A stretch of 15,001 nucleotides of DNA, taken from assembly GCA_900765705.1 (NCBI GenBank), contig CAAFSR010000432.1, forward strand, positions 1 through 15,001. Direction: 5' to 3'. Under the pieces are notes generated by a model. That model did no database searches, was not told the DNA's origin, and saw only the letters and a program-made list of their open reading frames with translations. A program made the translations under genes and the position numbers. Shown piece by piece: positions 7,061-14,944 of the stretch. The DNA is from an uncultured Faecalibacterium sp. Its GTDB lineage: Bacteria; Bacillota; Clostridia; Oscillospirales; Ruminococcaceae. Positions within the stretch are counted from its first letter, which is position 1. Each line of letters begins with the position of its first letter.

Positions 7061-8173
7061 ATGACGACAACCATTCAGAACCTTTCGGATCTGCAGGATC
7101 GCCGGATCATGATGGACAAAAAGCTGCCCCCTTACGGGTACGCCTTTGTTATTCTGACCGGTCTGTTCATGATCTTTCTGGTGATCTGGAGCACCCAGAC
7201 CAACCGCATCTATGTCAGCCAGAACAGCGGTGTGGTGCAGGCCGCCAATAAGACCTACATCATGTCCAGCTACTCCGGCTCTATCACTGAGCTGTATGTT
7301 TCTGAGGGCAGCTATGTGAACGAGGGCGACCTGATCGCCCGGCTGAAGAGCACGGATCTGGATATGCAGAAGGATAACCTGCAGAGCCAGCTGAATATCT
7401 ACCAGAAGCAGCTGGACCAGTACAACAAACTGCTCAAGTGCATTCAGGACGACACCAACTATTTTGATGAGACCAGCGCCGAGGATCAGCCCTACTACTA
7501 CCAGTACCAGACCTACAAAAGTCAGGTAGCGCAAAAGACCTTCGATGCCACTACTTATCAGGCTGCCGGTTACTCCGACACCCAGATCAAGGCCCTGATG
7601 GAGCAGAACCAGAGCGAACTGGAGGCTTTGTACTACTCCACTATGCAGTCCATCTCCCAGAGCATTACCAGCGCACAGGTCAACGTGGACAACCTGCAGG
7701 CACAGATAGACTCCTTGAACACCGGCGCTAACGATTACTATATCTACGCGCCCACCTCCGGCGTGATCCACATGGACAGCCCCTATAAGGAGGGCATGGT
7801 GCTGAGCGCAGGTTCTGCACTGGCTACCGTTGCCAGCGAGAACGACGATCTGGAGATCGTGGCGATGGTGTCGGTGAACGACCGTCCCCTGCTGCACGTC
7901 GGTGACCCCTGCAAGATCGCTATCACCGGCCTGTCGGCGTATTCCTACGGCACCCTGACCGGCACCGTCACCTCCATTGACAGCGACGTGACCGCCAGCA
8001 ACAACGCCTCCTACTACAAGATGACCATCAAACCCGATGCCACCTATGTGGTGAGCCGCAGCGGTGACAAGGTGGATCTTGCCAACGGTATGAGCGTGAC
8101 CGCCCGCGTAGAATATGATCAGGTCACCTATTTTGAGTATGCTATGGAGGCGCTGGGCGTGCTGTTCCGCTAA
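7061..8173 (+). CDS. HlyD-type membrane-fusion (adaptor) protein
   Basis: A 370-residue accessory protein of ABC exporters that spans the membrane once and projects outward. Residues 1-25 are cytoplasmic and a single helix lies at about 26-44. Next comes a first lipoyl half (about 55-98, SGSITELYVSEGSYVNEGDLI), a Gln-rich helical hairpin (about 100-220), and the second lipoyl half (IYAPTSGVIHM, about 228-240). A beta-barrel follows (about 260-330) with NDRPLLHVGDPCKI. The family works with C39-containing ABC exporters, which fits the gene two positions upstream. The ATG lies two bases after the preceding stop, with a weak GGAG inside the upstream gene, so translation is probably coupled. The helical hairpin is rich in Tyr and Gln. 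A 64-base C-rich gap separates it from the next gene. Confidence 0.9.
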   Translation: MTTTIQNLSDLQDRRIMMDKKLPPYGYAFVILTGLFMIFLVIWSTQTNRIYVSQNSGVVQAANKTYIMSSYSGSITELYVSEGSYVNEGDLIARLKSTDLDMQKDNLQSQLNIYQKQLDQYNKLLKCIQDDTNYFDETSAEDQPYYYQYQTYKSQVAQKTFDATTYQAAGYSDTQIKALMEQNQSELEALYYSTMQSISQSITSAQVNVDNLQAQIDSLNTGANDYYIYAPTSGVIHMDSPYKEGMVLSAGSALATVASENDDLEIVAMVSVNDRPLLHVGDPCKIAITGLSAYSYGTLTGTVTSIDSDVTASNNASYYKMTIKPDATYVVSRSGDKVDLANGMSVTARVEYDQVTYFEYAMEALGVLFR

Positions 8174-8237
8174 AAACGGACCGCACGGCACGGCAGGCTG
8201 CCCCCCTTTTTACACCCCCCAAAGAGGTACAAACAAT

Positions 8238-9752
8238 ATGATTCGAACCGCAAAGAAACTGGCCGCCTGTGTGCTGATGCTGGGTGTGCTGGTGTGCGGC
8301 ACCGCGCTGAGCGCTGTCGCCGCCGGCCTGCCCCTTGAGGAGCAGAACGGTGTTTCACTGCCCTGGTCCAAGGACGTCCCCGCCGAGAGCATTGCCACCG
8401 GCAGCTACTCTGCCAATATGCTGCTGGGCGCTTCGCAGCAGCTGTCCCCTGTGGTCAAGCCCAGCTATACCACCGATACCGTGGTCTACTTGACCGATGA
8501 CAGCAGCGTGCTTACCGTCAGCAGCAGCGGCGTGGTACAGGCTGTGGGCGTTGGTACTGCCACCATTACGGCAGCCGCCGGCAACCAGATCTGCGCCTAC
8601 ACTATCGTGGTCTCCATGGACTCCTCCATGATCGTGACCGAGATGGATCTTTCCCTTTCCTCCAACACCATCTATGTGGGCAACTCGGTGTCGGCTTCGC
8701 TGCAGGTGCGGCCCAGCTCCGCTTCCAACTATGCCACCGTCACCCTGACCTCCTCTAACGAGAAGGTCGCCACGGTCAACAGCTTTGGCCGTGTGACCGG
8801 CGTAGCCCCCGGCACTGCCACCATTACCGCTACCTGTGGCTCTGTGGTAGCCAACACCACCGTTACGGTGCTTGCCCTGCCCAGCGATTCCTCCGGCAGC
8901 GGCTCCTCCGGCAACAGCGGTCAGGTGATCACCCCCAGCACCAACTACATCGTGCTCAAGCCCGGTGCCACCCGCACCATTACCGCCAAGGCCACCCCGG
9001 CCAGTGCATCCCAGTCCTTCACCTTCAAGTCCGGCAACAGCAGCATTGCTACGGTCAGCCCCACGGGCGTGGTCACGGCAGTGGGCACCGGCTCCACCTC
9101 CATTACCATCTCCAACGGCAAGGCCACTGCCATGGTCACGGTCATCGTGAACCGCACGGCAGACGCATCCTCCGGCAGTGATGATGGCAACGGCAGCACG
9201 CAGACCCCGGACAACACCCCCGCCATTCCGCTGGACCCTGTGGTGCAGACCATTCAGGACAGCAGCGAAGAGCAGGTGGTATTTGCCCAATCTGAGGTGC
9301 CTACCGTGACCGGCGAGATCCTGAACGCCCTGCGCACCACCGGCAAGACGCTGTGTGTGGTGGGCGACGGCTACACCCTGAACGTTTCCGGTAAGAACGT
9401 GAAGAGTACCACCAGCGAGATCGACACCGCCATCACCTTTACCGAGAGCGCAGAGGGGCTGGAGTTCGTGCTGGACAATGGCCGCACCCTTCCCTGCGCT
9501 GTGCAGCTGGAGCTGGATGTCAGCAACTACTCCCGCCTGTACCTGTACAACACCATCAGCAACAAGTGGCAGTACCTGAACAGCTACAAGGACGGTGTGA
9601 TCACCGCCGACACTGCAGGCCGTTACCTGCTGACCAACCAGAACCTGCGGTTCAGCAATATCAACTGGACCTTCTTCATCGCCGGCGGCGTGGTGCTTGT
9701 CATCATTGCCGTGGCTTATATCGTGCTTAAAAAGCGCTATTGGTTCTGGTAA
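8238..9752 (+). CDS. Membrane-anchored surface protein with three bacterial Ig-like (Big_2) domains
   Basis: A 504-residue protein with a Sec signal peptide (1-29, ending SAVAA), then three Big_2-type Ig-like domains (about 50-126, 133-212, 232-306). Each ends in the characteristic GxGxxxIT pattern (GVGTATIT, APGTATIT, GTGSTSIT). Ser/Gly-rich linkers follow the second and third (213-231, 307-333). A beta-rich domain of unknown class (about 334-470) ends in AGRYLLTNQ, followed by a transmembrane helix (about 478-497) and a 7-residue basic/aromatic tail. There is no LPxTG sorting motif, so it is held by the helix with its body outside. An upstream in-frame extension from 8115 is unlikely: it overlaps the adaptor gene and lacks a signal sequence. 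The chosen ATG has AGAGG upstream. Probably the surface partner of the export system; the role is inferred from position. Confidence 0.88.
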   Translation: MIRTAKKLAACVLMLGVLVCGTALSAVAAGLPLEEQNGVSLPWSKDVPAESIATGSYSANMLLGASQQLSPVVKPSYTTDTVVYLTDDSSVLTVSSSGVVQAVGVGTATITAAAGNQICAYTIVVSMDSSMIVTEMDLSLSSNTIYVGNSVSASLQVRPSSASNYATVTLTSSNEKVATVNSFGRVTGVAPGTATITATCGSVVANTTVTVLALPSDSSGSGSSGNSGQVITPSTNYIVLKPGATRTITAKATPASASQSFTFKSGNSSIATVSPTGVVTAVGTGSTSITISNGKATAMVTVIVNRTADASSGSDDGNGSTQTPDNTPAIPLDPVVQTIQDSSEEQVVFAQSEVPTVTGEILNALRTTGKTLCVVGDGYTLNVSGKNVKSTTSEIDTAITFTESAEGLEFVLDNGRTLPCAVQLELDVSNYSRLYLYNTISNKWQYLNSYKDGVITADTAGRYLLTNQNLRFSNINWTFFIAGGVVLVIIAVAYIVLKKRYWFW

Positions 9753-9776
9753 TTCCCCCGCTATTCTGCATAGAAC

Positions 9777-9817
9777 AAACCGCCCGCTGCACAGCAATTC
9801 GTGCAGCGGGCGGTTTT
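9777..9817. terminator. Bidirectional terminator between the Ig-like gene and glmS
   Basis: A perfect 16-bp stem (9777-9792 with 9801-9816) over an 8-nt loop, with TTTT at the right end. The A-rich left end gives a weaker T run for transcripts from the convergent glmS. Confidence 0.9.
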
Positions 9818-9853
9818 GTCATTATATACTATTTTGAATGATTCTCTTCCCTA

Positions 9854-11674
9854 TCACTCCACCGTTACGCTCTTGGCCAAATTGCGGGGCTTATCCACGT
9901 CGCAGCCGCGCAGAACAGCCATATAGTAGGCAAACAGCTGCAGCGGTACAATGAGCTGTAACGGCATCAGGATGTCGTCGTATTCGTCCAGACGGATCAC
10001 CTCGGTGGCAACACCCTCCGGAACTTCCGCGTCCTTTGTGGTGAACAGCAGCACCCGCGCCCCGCGGCTGCGGGTCTCCTTGGCGTTGGAGATAGTCTTT
10101 TCGTAAACGTTCTTCTGGGTAGCCAGCGCGATCACCGGTACACCGTCCGTGATCAGGCTGATGGTGCCGTGCTTCAGCTCGCCTGCGGCATAGGCATCCG
10201 AGTGCACATAGCTGATCTCCTTCAGCTTCAGGCTGCCCTCCAACGAGAGGGCGTAATCAAACCCGCGACCGATGAAAAAGCAGCTCTGGGTGTTCACATA
10301 GCGGCTGGCAAGGTACTTGATCTGCTCGCAGTCTGCAAGGCGGGGCTTGATGACCTCTGCCGCGTGCAGCAGCTGGGCGGTATAGTACTTTGTCTTTTCC
10401 TCAGTCAGCTGCCCGCGTGCGTAGGCCAAGCGCAGCGCAAACAGGTACAGCACGCACAGCTGCACCATATAGGCCTTGGTGGAGGCCACCGCGATCTCCG
10501 GCCCGGCGTAGGTGTACATGACGTAATCCGCCGCACGGGCAATGCTGCTGCCCACCACGTTCACGATGGCCAGCACCGGCACACCCCGGCTCTTGGCCAG
10601 CTTGAGGGCAGCCAGCGTGTCGCTGGTCTCGCCGGACTGGCTGATGATGACCACCAGATCCTCGGGCTTCAGGATGGGGTCGCGGTAGCGGAACTCGCTG
10701 GCGATATCCACCTCTGCGGGCACCCGGGCCAGCGCTTCAATGGCGGTCTTGCCCACCATACCGGCGTGCATGGCCGTGCCGCAGCCCACCAGATGCACGG
10801 TACCAATGCTGCGCAGCTTCTCGTCCGTCAGCTCCGGAATGCGCAGCTCCGGCAGGCCGTTCTCCACCCGGGGGCTGACCGTCGCCGTGATGGCTGCGGG
10901 CTGTTCGTTGATCTCCTTGAGCATAAAGTGGGGATAGCCGCCCTTTTCTGCGGCCTCCATATCCCAGTCTGCGGTCAGCTTTTCGCGCTCTACCGCCTCG
11001 CCGAACTCGTTATAGAAGCGGATGCCCTGTGCCGTGCACACGGCCATGTCCCCTTCCTCCAGCACGCTGTAGCGGCGGGTGTACTTGAGCAATGCCGGGA
11101 TATCCGAGGCTACAAAATTTTCGCCCTCGCCCCAGCCCACGATGAGCGGGCTTTCCCGCTTGATCGCAAAGATGGTGTCCGGGTAGTCCTTGAACAGCAC
11201 CGCCAGCGCGTAGCTGCCCCGCACCTTGGCCAGCGCAGCCTGCAAAGCCTGCAGCGGCTCGCCGTGATAGCAGCTGTCGATGAGCTTTACCAGCACCTCC
11301 GTGTCGGTCTCGCTGGCAAAGGTGTAGCCTTTCGCGATCAGGCGCTCCTTCAAAGCGCCGTAGTTTTCAATGATGCCGTTGTGCACGATGCTGACCCGGG
11401 GCGTGGAGTGCGGATGGCTGTTCACGTCGCTGGGCTCGCCATGGGTCGCCCAGCGGGTATGACCGATGCCGCAGCCGCTCTGGGGCAGCGCCAGCTCTTC
11501 CAGCTTGCTGCGCAGGGTGGAAAGCCGCCCCTTGCTTTTGACCACGCGGATACCATCCCGCTGGGTGAGCGCCACACCGGCAGAATCGTACCCGCGGTAC
11601 TCCAGCTTCTCCAAGCCGTCCAGCAGTACCTGCTGGGCGCTGCGCATACCAACATAACCTACAATGCCACACAT
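9854..11674 (-). CDS. glmS: Glutamine--fructose-6-phosphate aminotransferase (isomerizing)
   Basis: GlmS makes glucosamine-6-phosphate from fructose-6-phosphate and glutamine, the first committed step to UDP-GlcNAc and peptidoglycan. The 606-residue length is standard. The N-terminal class II glutaminase domain starts MCGIVGYVG, with Cys2 becoming the catalytic N-terminal residue, and carries GHTRWATHGEP (71-81) and HNGIIENY (98-105). Two SIS sugar-binding domains follow: CGTAMHAG near 298-305, SQSGETSDT (345-353), ASTKAY (397-402), then LKHGT near 500-504 and the conserved C-terminus KPRNLAKSVTVE. GGAGGT lies seven bases before the ATG. The leader carries a glmS ribozyme (separate entry), so expression should fall when the product accumulates. 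It is convergent with the secretion locus. Confidence 0.99.
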   Translation of the reverse strand: MCGIVGYVGMRSAQQVLLDGLEKLEYRGYDSAGVALTQRDGIRVVKSKGRLSTLRSKLEELALPQSGCGIGHTRWATHGEPSDVNSHPHSTPRVSIVHNGIIENYGALKERLIAKGYTFASETDTEVLVKLIDSCYHGEPLQALQAALAKVRGSYALAVLFKDYPDTIFAIKRESPLIVGWGEGENFVASDIPALLKYTRRYSVLEEGDMAVCTAQGIRFYNEFGEAVEREKLTADWDMEAAEKGGYPHFMLKEINEQPAAITATVSPRVENGLPELRIPELTDEKLRSIGTVHLVGCGTAMHAGMVGKTAIEALARVPAEVDIASEFRYRDPILKPEDLVVIISQSGETSDTLAALKLAKSRGVPVLAIVNVVGSSIARAADYVMYTYAGPEIAVASTKAYMVQLCVLYLFALRLAYARGQLTEEKTKYYTAQLLHAAEVIKPRLADCEQIKYLASRYVNTQSCFFIGRGFDYALSLEGSLKLKEISYVHSDAYAAGELKHGTISLITDGVPVIALATQKNVYEKTISNAKETRSRGARVLLFTTKDAEVPEGVATEVIRLDEYDDILMPLQLIVPLQLFAYYMAVLRGCDVDKPRNLAKSVTVE

Positions 11675-11692
11675 ACAAAATACCTCCAGACC

Positions 11693-11727
11693 GACTGCGG
11701 CGCGCCGAAATGCGCTGCTGCACAGTC
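11693..11727 (-). repeat. Hairpin just upstream of the glmS ribosome-binding site
   Basis: GACTG and CAGTC at the ends enclose GC-rich arms (GCGC with GCGC). The hairpin ends five bases before the GGAGGT site. It may shield the ribosome site or form the 5' end of the downstream fragment after ribozyme cleavage; no T run follows. Confidence 0.45.
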
Positions 11728-11767
11728 AGTTTCCTCTATCAAAGTCTATGTTCTTGTATGGCTTTCT

Positions 11768-11912
11768 TTGCAGGGTGCTGTTCCGGTATTGCTGCCGGTT
11801 TTTACCCTGTTCTGCGGCTGGTCTAGCCCTCAGCCGGAGAAACATCCGCCGAATCTTTCGATGATTCCTCTCCTCGTCACCCTCACGGCTGTCACCCGTG
11901 TGGCCCGGCGCT
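11768..11912 (-). ncRNA. glmS ribozyme (glucosamine-6-phosphate-activated self-cleaving RNA)
   Basis: Read on the minus strand, the leader of glmS contains the conserved core of this class. The cleavage-site context A|GCGCC has the cut between 11912 and 11911. The P1 hairpin ACGG/CCGT follows. The core segments GACGAGGAGAGGAA, ATCGAAAGATTCGGCGGATG and CTCCGG match the Rfam-type consensus closely. A CGGCT/AGCCG hairpin comes next, and a final arm CAGGGT/ACCCTG contains CCGG/CCGG. In known cases glucosamine-6-phosphate acts as cofactor for cleavage and the 5'-hydroxyl downstream mRNA is degraded, lowering GlmS. The ribozyme ends about 93 bases before the glmS start. The 3' boundary is approximate. 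Confidence 0.95.
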
Positions 11913-11961
11913 TTGTGTCAGCTTGCGGTACACATTCCTTCTTTCAATGTTTTTGGGGCGC

Positions 11962-12519
11962 TCAGTGCATCCCCAGCATTTTATGCAGCTTGGGCTGCCA
12001 CTTCAGCTTATACAGCAGCAGCATATTGCACAGTGCGCGGTCGTACAGGGCAAAGGCCACGTTGCCAATGGCCAGTGTGAGCAGGGACATGGCAATTGCA
12101 GTGGTGCGCAGCTCCTGCGAAACGCTGCCCGTCGGCACAAGAACCAGCAGCAGGCCGTACATGGCCAGCACTGCGGCGTTGCACAGCAGCAGCTTGCACA
12201 GCAGCTGCAGTGCCCCGGGGCGGATGCGGTCGAACTTTGGTTTTACCAGCGGGTAATACCCCAGCAGCACCGCGAAGATCAACGCGATCTCCTTATCCGG
12301 CACAAAGAGCAGCCCCAGCAGGCTGACGGCTGCGTAGGCCGTCCATGCCATGGTGATGCCGCACTCCACGCACACTGTTGCAATAAGAAAGCTGGCCACC
12401 GCAGGCGCAATGAACATGGCAATGGGGATGATGGTGCCCAGCAGCATCAGTGCCACGCACAGTGCTGCTGCCATGCCGCAGTAGGCCATGGCCCAGCTTT
12501 TGCTTTTTTGTTTCTTCAT
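11962..12519 (-). CDS. Small polytopic membrane protein of unknown function
   Basis: A 185-residue, very hydrophobic protein with about six predicted helices (roughly 11-31, 33-52, 57-73, 80-96, 107-129, 138-160) and a basic C-terminal tail (KLKWQPKLHK). No family motif is recognised with confidence. Size, helix number and the conserved-looking FVPDKEIALIF...YYPLVKP stretch recall S components of ECF-type transporters, but that is only resemblance. The start is taken as ATG 12519, because GGGAG lies five bases upstream and the ATG overlaps the TGA of the preceding gene (ATGA), a sign of translational coupling. A start four codons earlier (12531) would lack a ribosome site. Its stop is only 50 bases before the glmS ribozyme, with no terminator between. 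Confidence 0.75.
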   Translation of the reverse strand: MKKQKSKSWAMAYCGMAAALCVALMLLGTIIPIAMFIAPAVASFLIATVCVECGITMAWTAYAAVSLLGLLFVPDKEIALIFAVLLGYYPLVKPKFDRIRPGALQLLCKLLLCNAAVLAMYGLLLVLVPTGSVSQELRTTAIAMSLLTLAIGNVAFALYDRALCNMLLLYKLKWQPKLHKMLGMH

Positions 12520-13385
12520 GGGATCTCCCATTTTTCGGTATCGGCGTCCTGTTCCAGCGGGTAGACCGCGTGTTGCAGACCTAAGATCATGATATTATTC
12601 AGCAGGGTATCGTTCAGCTTGAGGTCCAGCATCTTGTACGCCCGCATCAGGTCGTTAACCGCTGCCAGCGCCTGCCGCCGGGCGTTTTCCATGGCGGCAG
12701 CCTGCCCGTTGAGCTCGTTGACCACAAACACATTGTACTGGCCATTGCGGCGGTCGGCTTCAAAGCGCTCGGCCTTATCCAGCAGATAGAAAATGCGGCC
12801 GATGCAGCTGCCGATATACCGCATACTCTTGCGCTGGTTGGCATCGTCCGTAGCCAGCGTGGAGTACAGCGCACCGTAGATGTTGCTCATGGGCTCGGCA
12901 GCAAGGGCGTAGTTTTTGGCGCTCAGGTTCATCTGCACCACCGCCTGCTCCCGCTCCTGCGCAAACAGCCGCTCCAGTACCGGGTTCTCCTGCCGTGCTT
13001 TCTCGTAGGCACGGCGCAGCAGCAGCCGGTCTGCCGCGCGGCGCAGACGCTTGGCCGGGCGCAGCTCGCTGTATTTGCGGTCCTGCAGGTTATGCCAGCC
13101 CATCAGGATCTCCACCTGCGCCGCCTGCCGGATGCCAAGTGTCTGGCACATCATGCTGCGCCGGCACAGCGTGCCGGGCACGCGCTGTCTTTTGCAGGTG
13201 GGCATACGCCCCGCCAGACTATCGGACAGGATGGCAAACAGCACCCCGTTGGTGCGCAGCAGATGGCAGGCGTAGAAGCCGTAAAACTTATACATCTGGT
13301 GCCGCACCCCGCGGAGGTAACGCATATAGGTGTTGTAGTCCCGGATCGTCAGTTCCGGCAGGTAGGGCCGCATCCGTCCCTTCAT
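12516..13385 (-). CDS. DUF5685-type protein of unknown function
   Basis: A soluble, Arg- and Tyr-rich protein of 289 residues from ATG 13385. It resembles the Firmicutes family DUF5685: the N-terminus MKGRMRPYLPELTIRDYNTY corresponds to the family's MFGYxxPxKPELxxxE. A Cys/Lys-rich segment (TCKRQRVPGTLCRRSMMC) follows, and the C-terminal half carries IGRIFYLLDKAERFEADRR and GQYNVF, matching the family's GRWIYLIDAxDDxxxDxKxGxYNP. The second and third Asp of that motif are Glu and Arg here. The Cys pair usually seen near residue 25 (YCGLC) is absent. The frame can be extended to a TTG at 13430, but that would sit at the predicted transcription start, so ATG 13385 is preferred. It is the first gene of a coupled pair. 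Function is unknown for the family. Confidence 0.8.
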   Translation of the reverse strand: MKGRMRPYLPELTIRDYNTYMRYLRGVRHQMYKFYGFYACHLLRTNGVLFAILSDSLAGRMPTCKRQRVPGTLCRRSMMCQTLGIRQAAQVEILMGWHNLQDRKYSELRPAKRLRRAADRLLLRRAYEKARQENPVLERLFAQEREQAVVQMNLSAKNYALAAEPMSNIYGALYSTLATDDANQRKSMRYIGSCIGRIFYLLDKAERFEADRRNGQYNVFVVNELNGQAAAMENARRQALAAVNDLMRAYKMLDLKLNDTLLNNIMILGLQHAVYPLEQDADTEKWEIP

Positions 13386-13437
13386 AAAAGCCAGCCATCC
13401 TTTCTGTGCTGTGTAGCATCGTGCGGTCAATAAAGCT

Positions 13438-13466
13438 AGTATAATCCTTTTTATGCGTCAGCGCAA
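13438..13466 (-). promoter_or_regulatory. Promoter of the DUF5685/membrane-protein pair
   Basis: On the minus strand TTGCGC (13466-13461) and TATACT (13443-13438) are separated by 17 bases. Transcription would start near 13431. The transcript could run on through the ribozyme into glmS. Confidence 0.7.
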
Positions 13467-13532
13467 CCACCGGAACCAAAACCTGCCGTAATTTGTCATT
13501 TTGCCGAATTTCCGGGATCGTTTTCTCCATTC

Positions 13533-13585
13533 AAAAAACACCCGCAGCCCGTCTCTTTTGTGCAAAAGACGGGCTGCGGGTGTTT
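13533..13585 (-). terminator. Intrinsic terminator of the RNA methyltransferase gene
   Basis: A 19-bp perfect outer stem (13536-13554 with 13567-13585), further extended by TTTT/AAAA pairing near the loop. On the minus strand it ends in six T (13538-13533). It lies about 70 bases after the methyltransferase stop. Confidence 0.93.
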
Positions 13586-13654
13586 GTGCCTGATTTTCCC
13601 GGCAAAAGACGCACTTTTCCGGTGCAGGGGCTGCCGGACAAAGGTCCAACGACC

Positions 13655-14851
13655 TTATTTCTTTTCAAAATGGGTGCGCTTGCCGTCAAAGCCGGACTTG
13701 GGCATGGGCTTTGCCACCTTTTCGGTCTTGGGGGCGTTATAGTACATATACAGCTGACAGGGGATCATGCCGTTGTACATCTTGCGGCGCTTGTTGGCGC
13801 GCTTGCCGTAGTGCACTTCAAAGTCCATATCGGCGGTAATGGCGTACAGCCCGGCGCAGGGGCTTGCTTCCATCTGCCGACCCAGCGTGCGCGCCAGCTT
13901 GGCAGCGCCCTCAATGGTGCCCAGACGCTCGCCGTACGGGGGGTTGGTCAGCACGATGGCTTCCGGCTTTGCGGCAAAGGTGGCAACATCGGCCACCTCA
14001 AAGTGGCAGCGGTTCTCCACACCGGCCAGCTTGGCGTTGGCGTTGGCCTGTGCCACGGCGGCAGGGTCGATATCGTAGCCGAAGGCCTCAAAGCCCACGT
14101 CCAGCTTAGACTCTGCCAGCGCCTTCTGGCGCTGCTCTGCCCACAGGGCGGCGGGCACAAAGCTGTAGCGCTCGGCGGCAAAGCGGCGCTTCAGACCCGG
14201 GGCGATGTTCATAGCCTTCTGCGCGGCTTCGATCAGCAACGTACCGCTGCCGCAGAAGGGGTCCTCCACCAGACTGTCACGGCGCACACGGCCAAGGTCG
14301 GCGATAGTAGCCGCCAACGTCTCGCGCAGGGGGGCCTCCATGGCGTTGCGGCGGTAGCCGCGCTTGTGCAGACCCTCGCCGGTGGTGTCCAGCATGATCT
14401 CACACACATTTTTGCGCAGCATAAAGCGCACCTTATACTCCACGCCGCTCTCGGGCAGCACGGTGGTGCGGTGGCCCTTCATCAGGCGCTTGACCACAGC
14501 CTTTTTGATAACGCTCTGGCAGGCAGGGATGCTGGTCAGCTGGCTGTTCAGAGAAGAGCCGGTGACCGGGAAGGCAGCGTCCACGGGCAGAAACTCCTCC
14601 CACGGGATGGAGTATACACCATCAAACAGCTCGTCGAAGGTAGAGGCCTTGTAGCGCGCCAGCAGCAGCATCACGCGCTCCACAGTGCGCAGGTTGAGGT
14701 TTGCGGCAGCGATCATCTCTGCCCCGCCGCAGAAGCTCAGGCGGCCATCCTCCACCCGGATGTTCTCTGCGCCGATGCGGGTCAGCTCAAATTTAGCGGT
14801 GGATTCGCACCCGAAAAAGCAGGGAGCGATCAGTTCAAATTTTGCGGGCAT
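13655..14851 (-). CDS. THUMP-domain class I SAM-dependent RNA methyltransferase (RlmL/YpsC family)
   Basis: A 398-residue enzyme of COG0116, the family of B. subtilis YpsC and the N-terminal half of E. coli RlmL, which makes N2-methylguanosine in 23S rRNA. The target in this organism is inferred, not shown. A THUMP RNA-binding region spans about 45-160. It is followed by GLHKRGYR (160-167) and a Rossmann methyltransferase domain with EDPFCGSGT (196-204, SAM binding), GYDIDP (258-263) and the catalytic TNPPYGERL (302-310). The C-terminal tail is Lys-rich. The ATG has AGGAA six bases upstream. Length is normal for the stand-alone form. It follows a terminator of the upstream gene and ends at its own strong terminator. 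Confidence 0.95.
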   Translation of the reverse strand: MPAKFELIAPCFFGCESTAKFELTRIGAENIRVEDGRLSFCGGAEMIAAANLNLRTVERVMLLLARYKASTFDELFDGVYSIPWEEFLPVDAAFPVTGSSLNSQLTSIPACQSVIKKAVVKRLMKGHRTTVLPESGVEYKVRFMLRKNVCEIMLDTTGEGLHKRGYRRNAMEAPLRETLAATIADLGRVRRDSLVEDPFCGSGTLLIEAAQKAMNIAPGLKRRFAAERYSFVPAALWAEQRQKALAESKLDVGFEAFGYDIDPAAVAQANANAKLAGVENRCHFEVADVATFAAKPEAIVLTNPPYGERLGTIEGAAKLARTLGRQMEASPCAGLYAITADMDFEVHYGKRANKRRKMYNGMIPCQLYMYYNAPKTEKVAKPMPKSGFDGKRTHFEKK

Positions 14852-14876
14852 GGTAGTTCCTTTCTGTCCTGTACCG

Positions 14877-14908
14877 AAAAACAGCCCTGTCCGACCGGGG
14901 ACAGGCCT
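14877..14908 (-). terminator. Probable terminator of the gene at the right edge
   Basis: On the minus strand CCTGTCC and GGACAGG (14905-14899 with 14892-14886) form a 7-bp stem over six bases, with two further pairs outside one mismatch. A run of five T follows at 14881-14877. It lies 37 bases after the TGA at 14945. Confidence 0.7.
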
Positions 14909-14944
14909 GCCTGTGTTCCTTGTGATCCCAGCTGATGCGATGGC

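Noticed and set aside
8190..8220. Terminator between the adaptor and Ig-like genes
   Set aside because: Only a 4-bp GGCA/TGCC hairpin precedes the TTTTT, too weak to call.
8115..8237. N-terminal extension of the Ig-like protein
   Set aside because: It overlaps the adaptor gene in another frame and would place the signal peptide internally. ATG 8238 has a ribosome site.
10169..12256. 695-codon plus-strand frame over glmS and its leader
   Set aside because: It runs antisense through glmS and the ribozyme and into the next gene; no domain or start signals.
13288..13530. 80-codon minus-strand frame before the DUF5685 gene
   Set aside because: The start lies directly at the end of the methyltransferase terminator. 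The frame crosses the promoter and then overlaps the DUF5685 gene out of frame.
13493..14935. 480-codon plus-strand frame over the methyltransferase gene
   Set aside because: It crosses a strong terminator hairpin and lies antisense to a gene with clear motifs.
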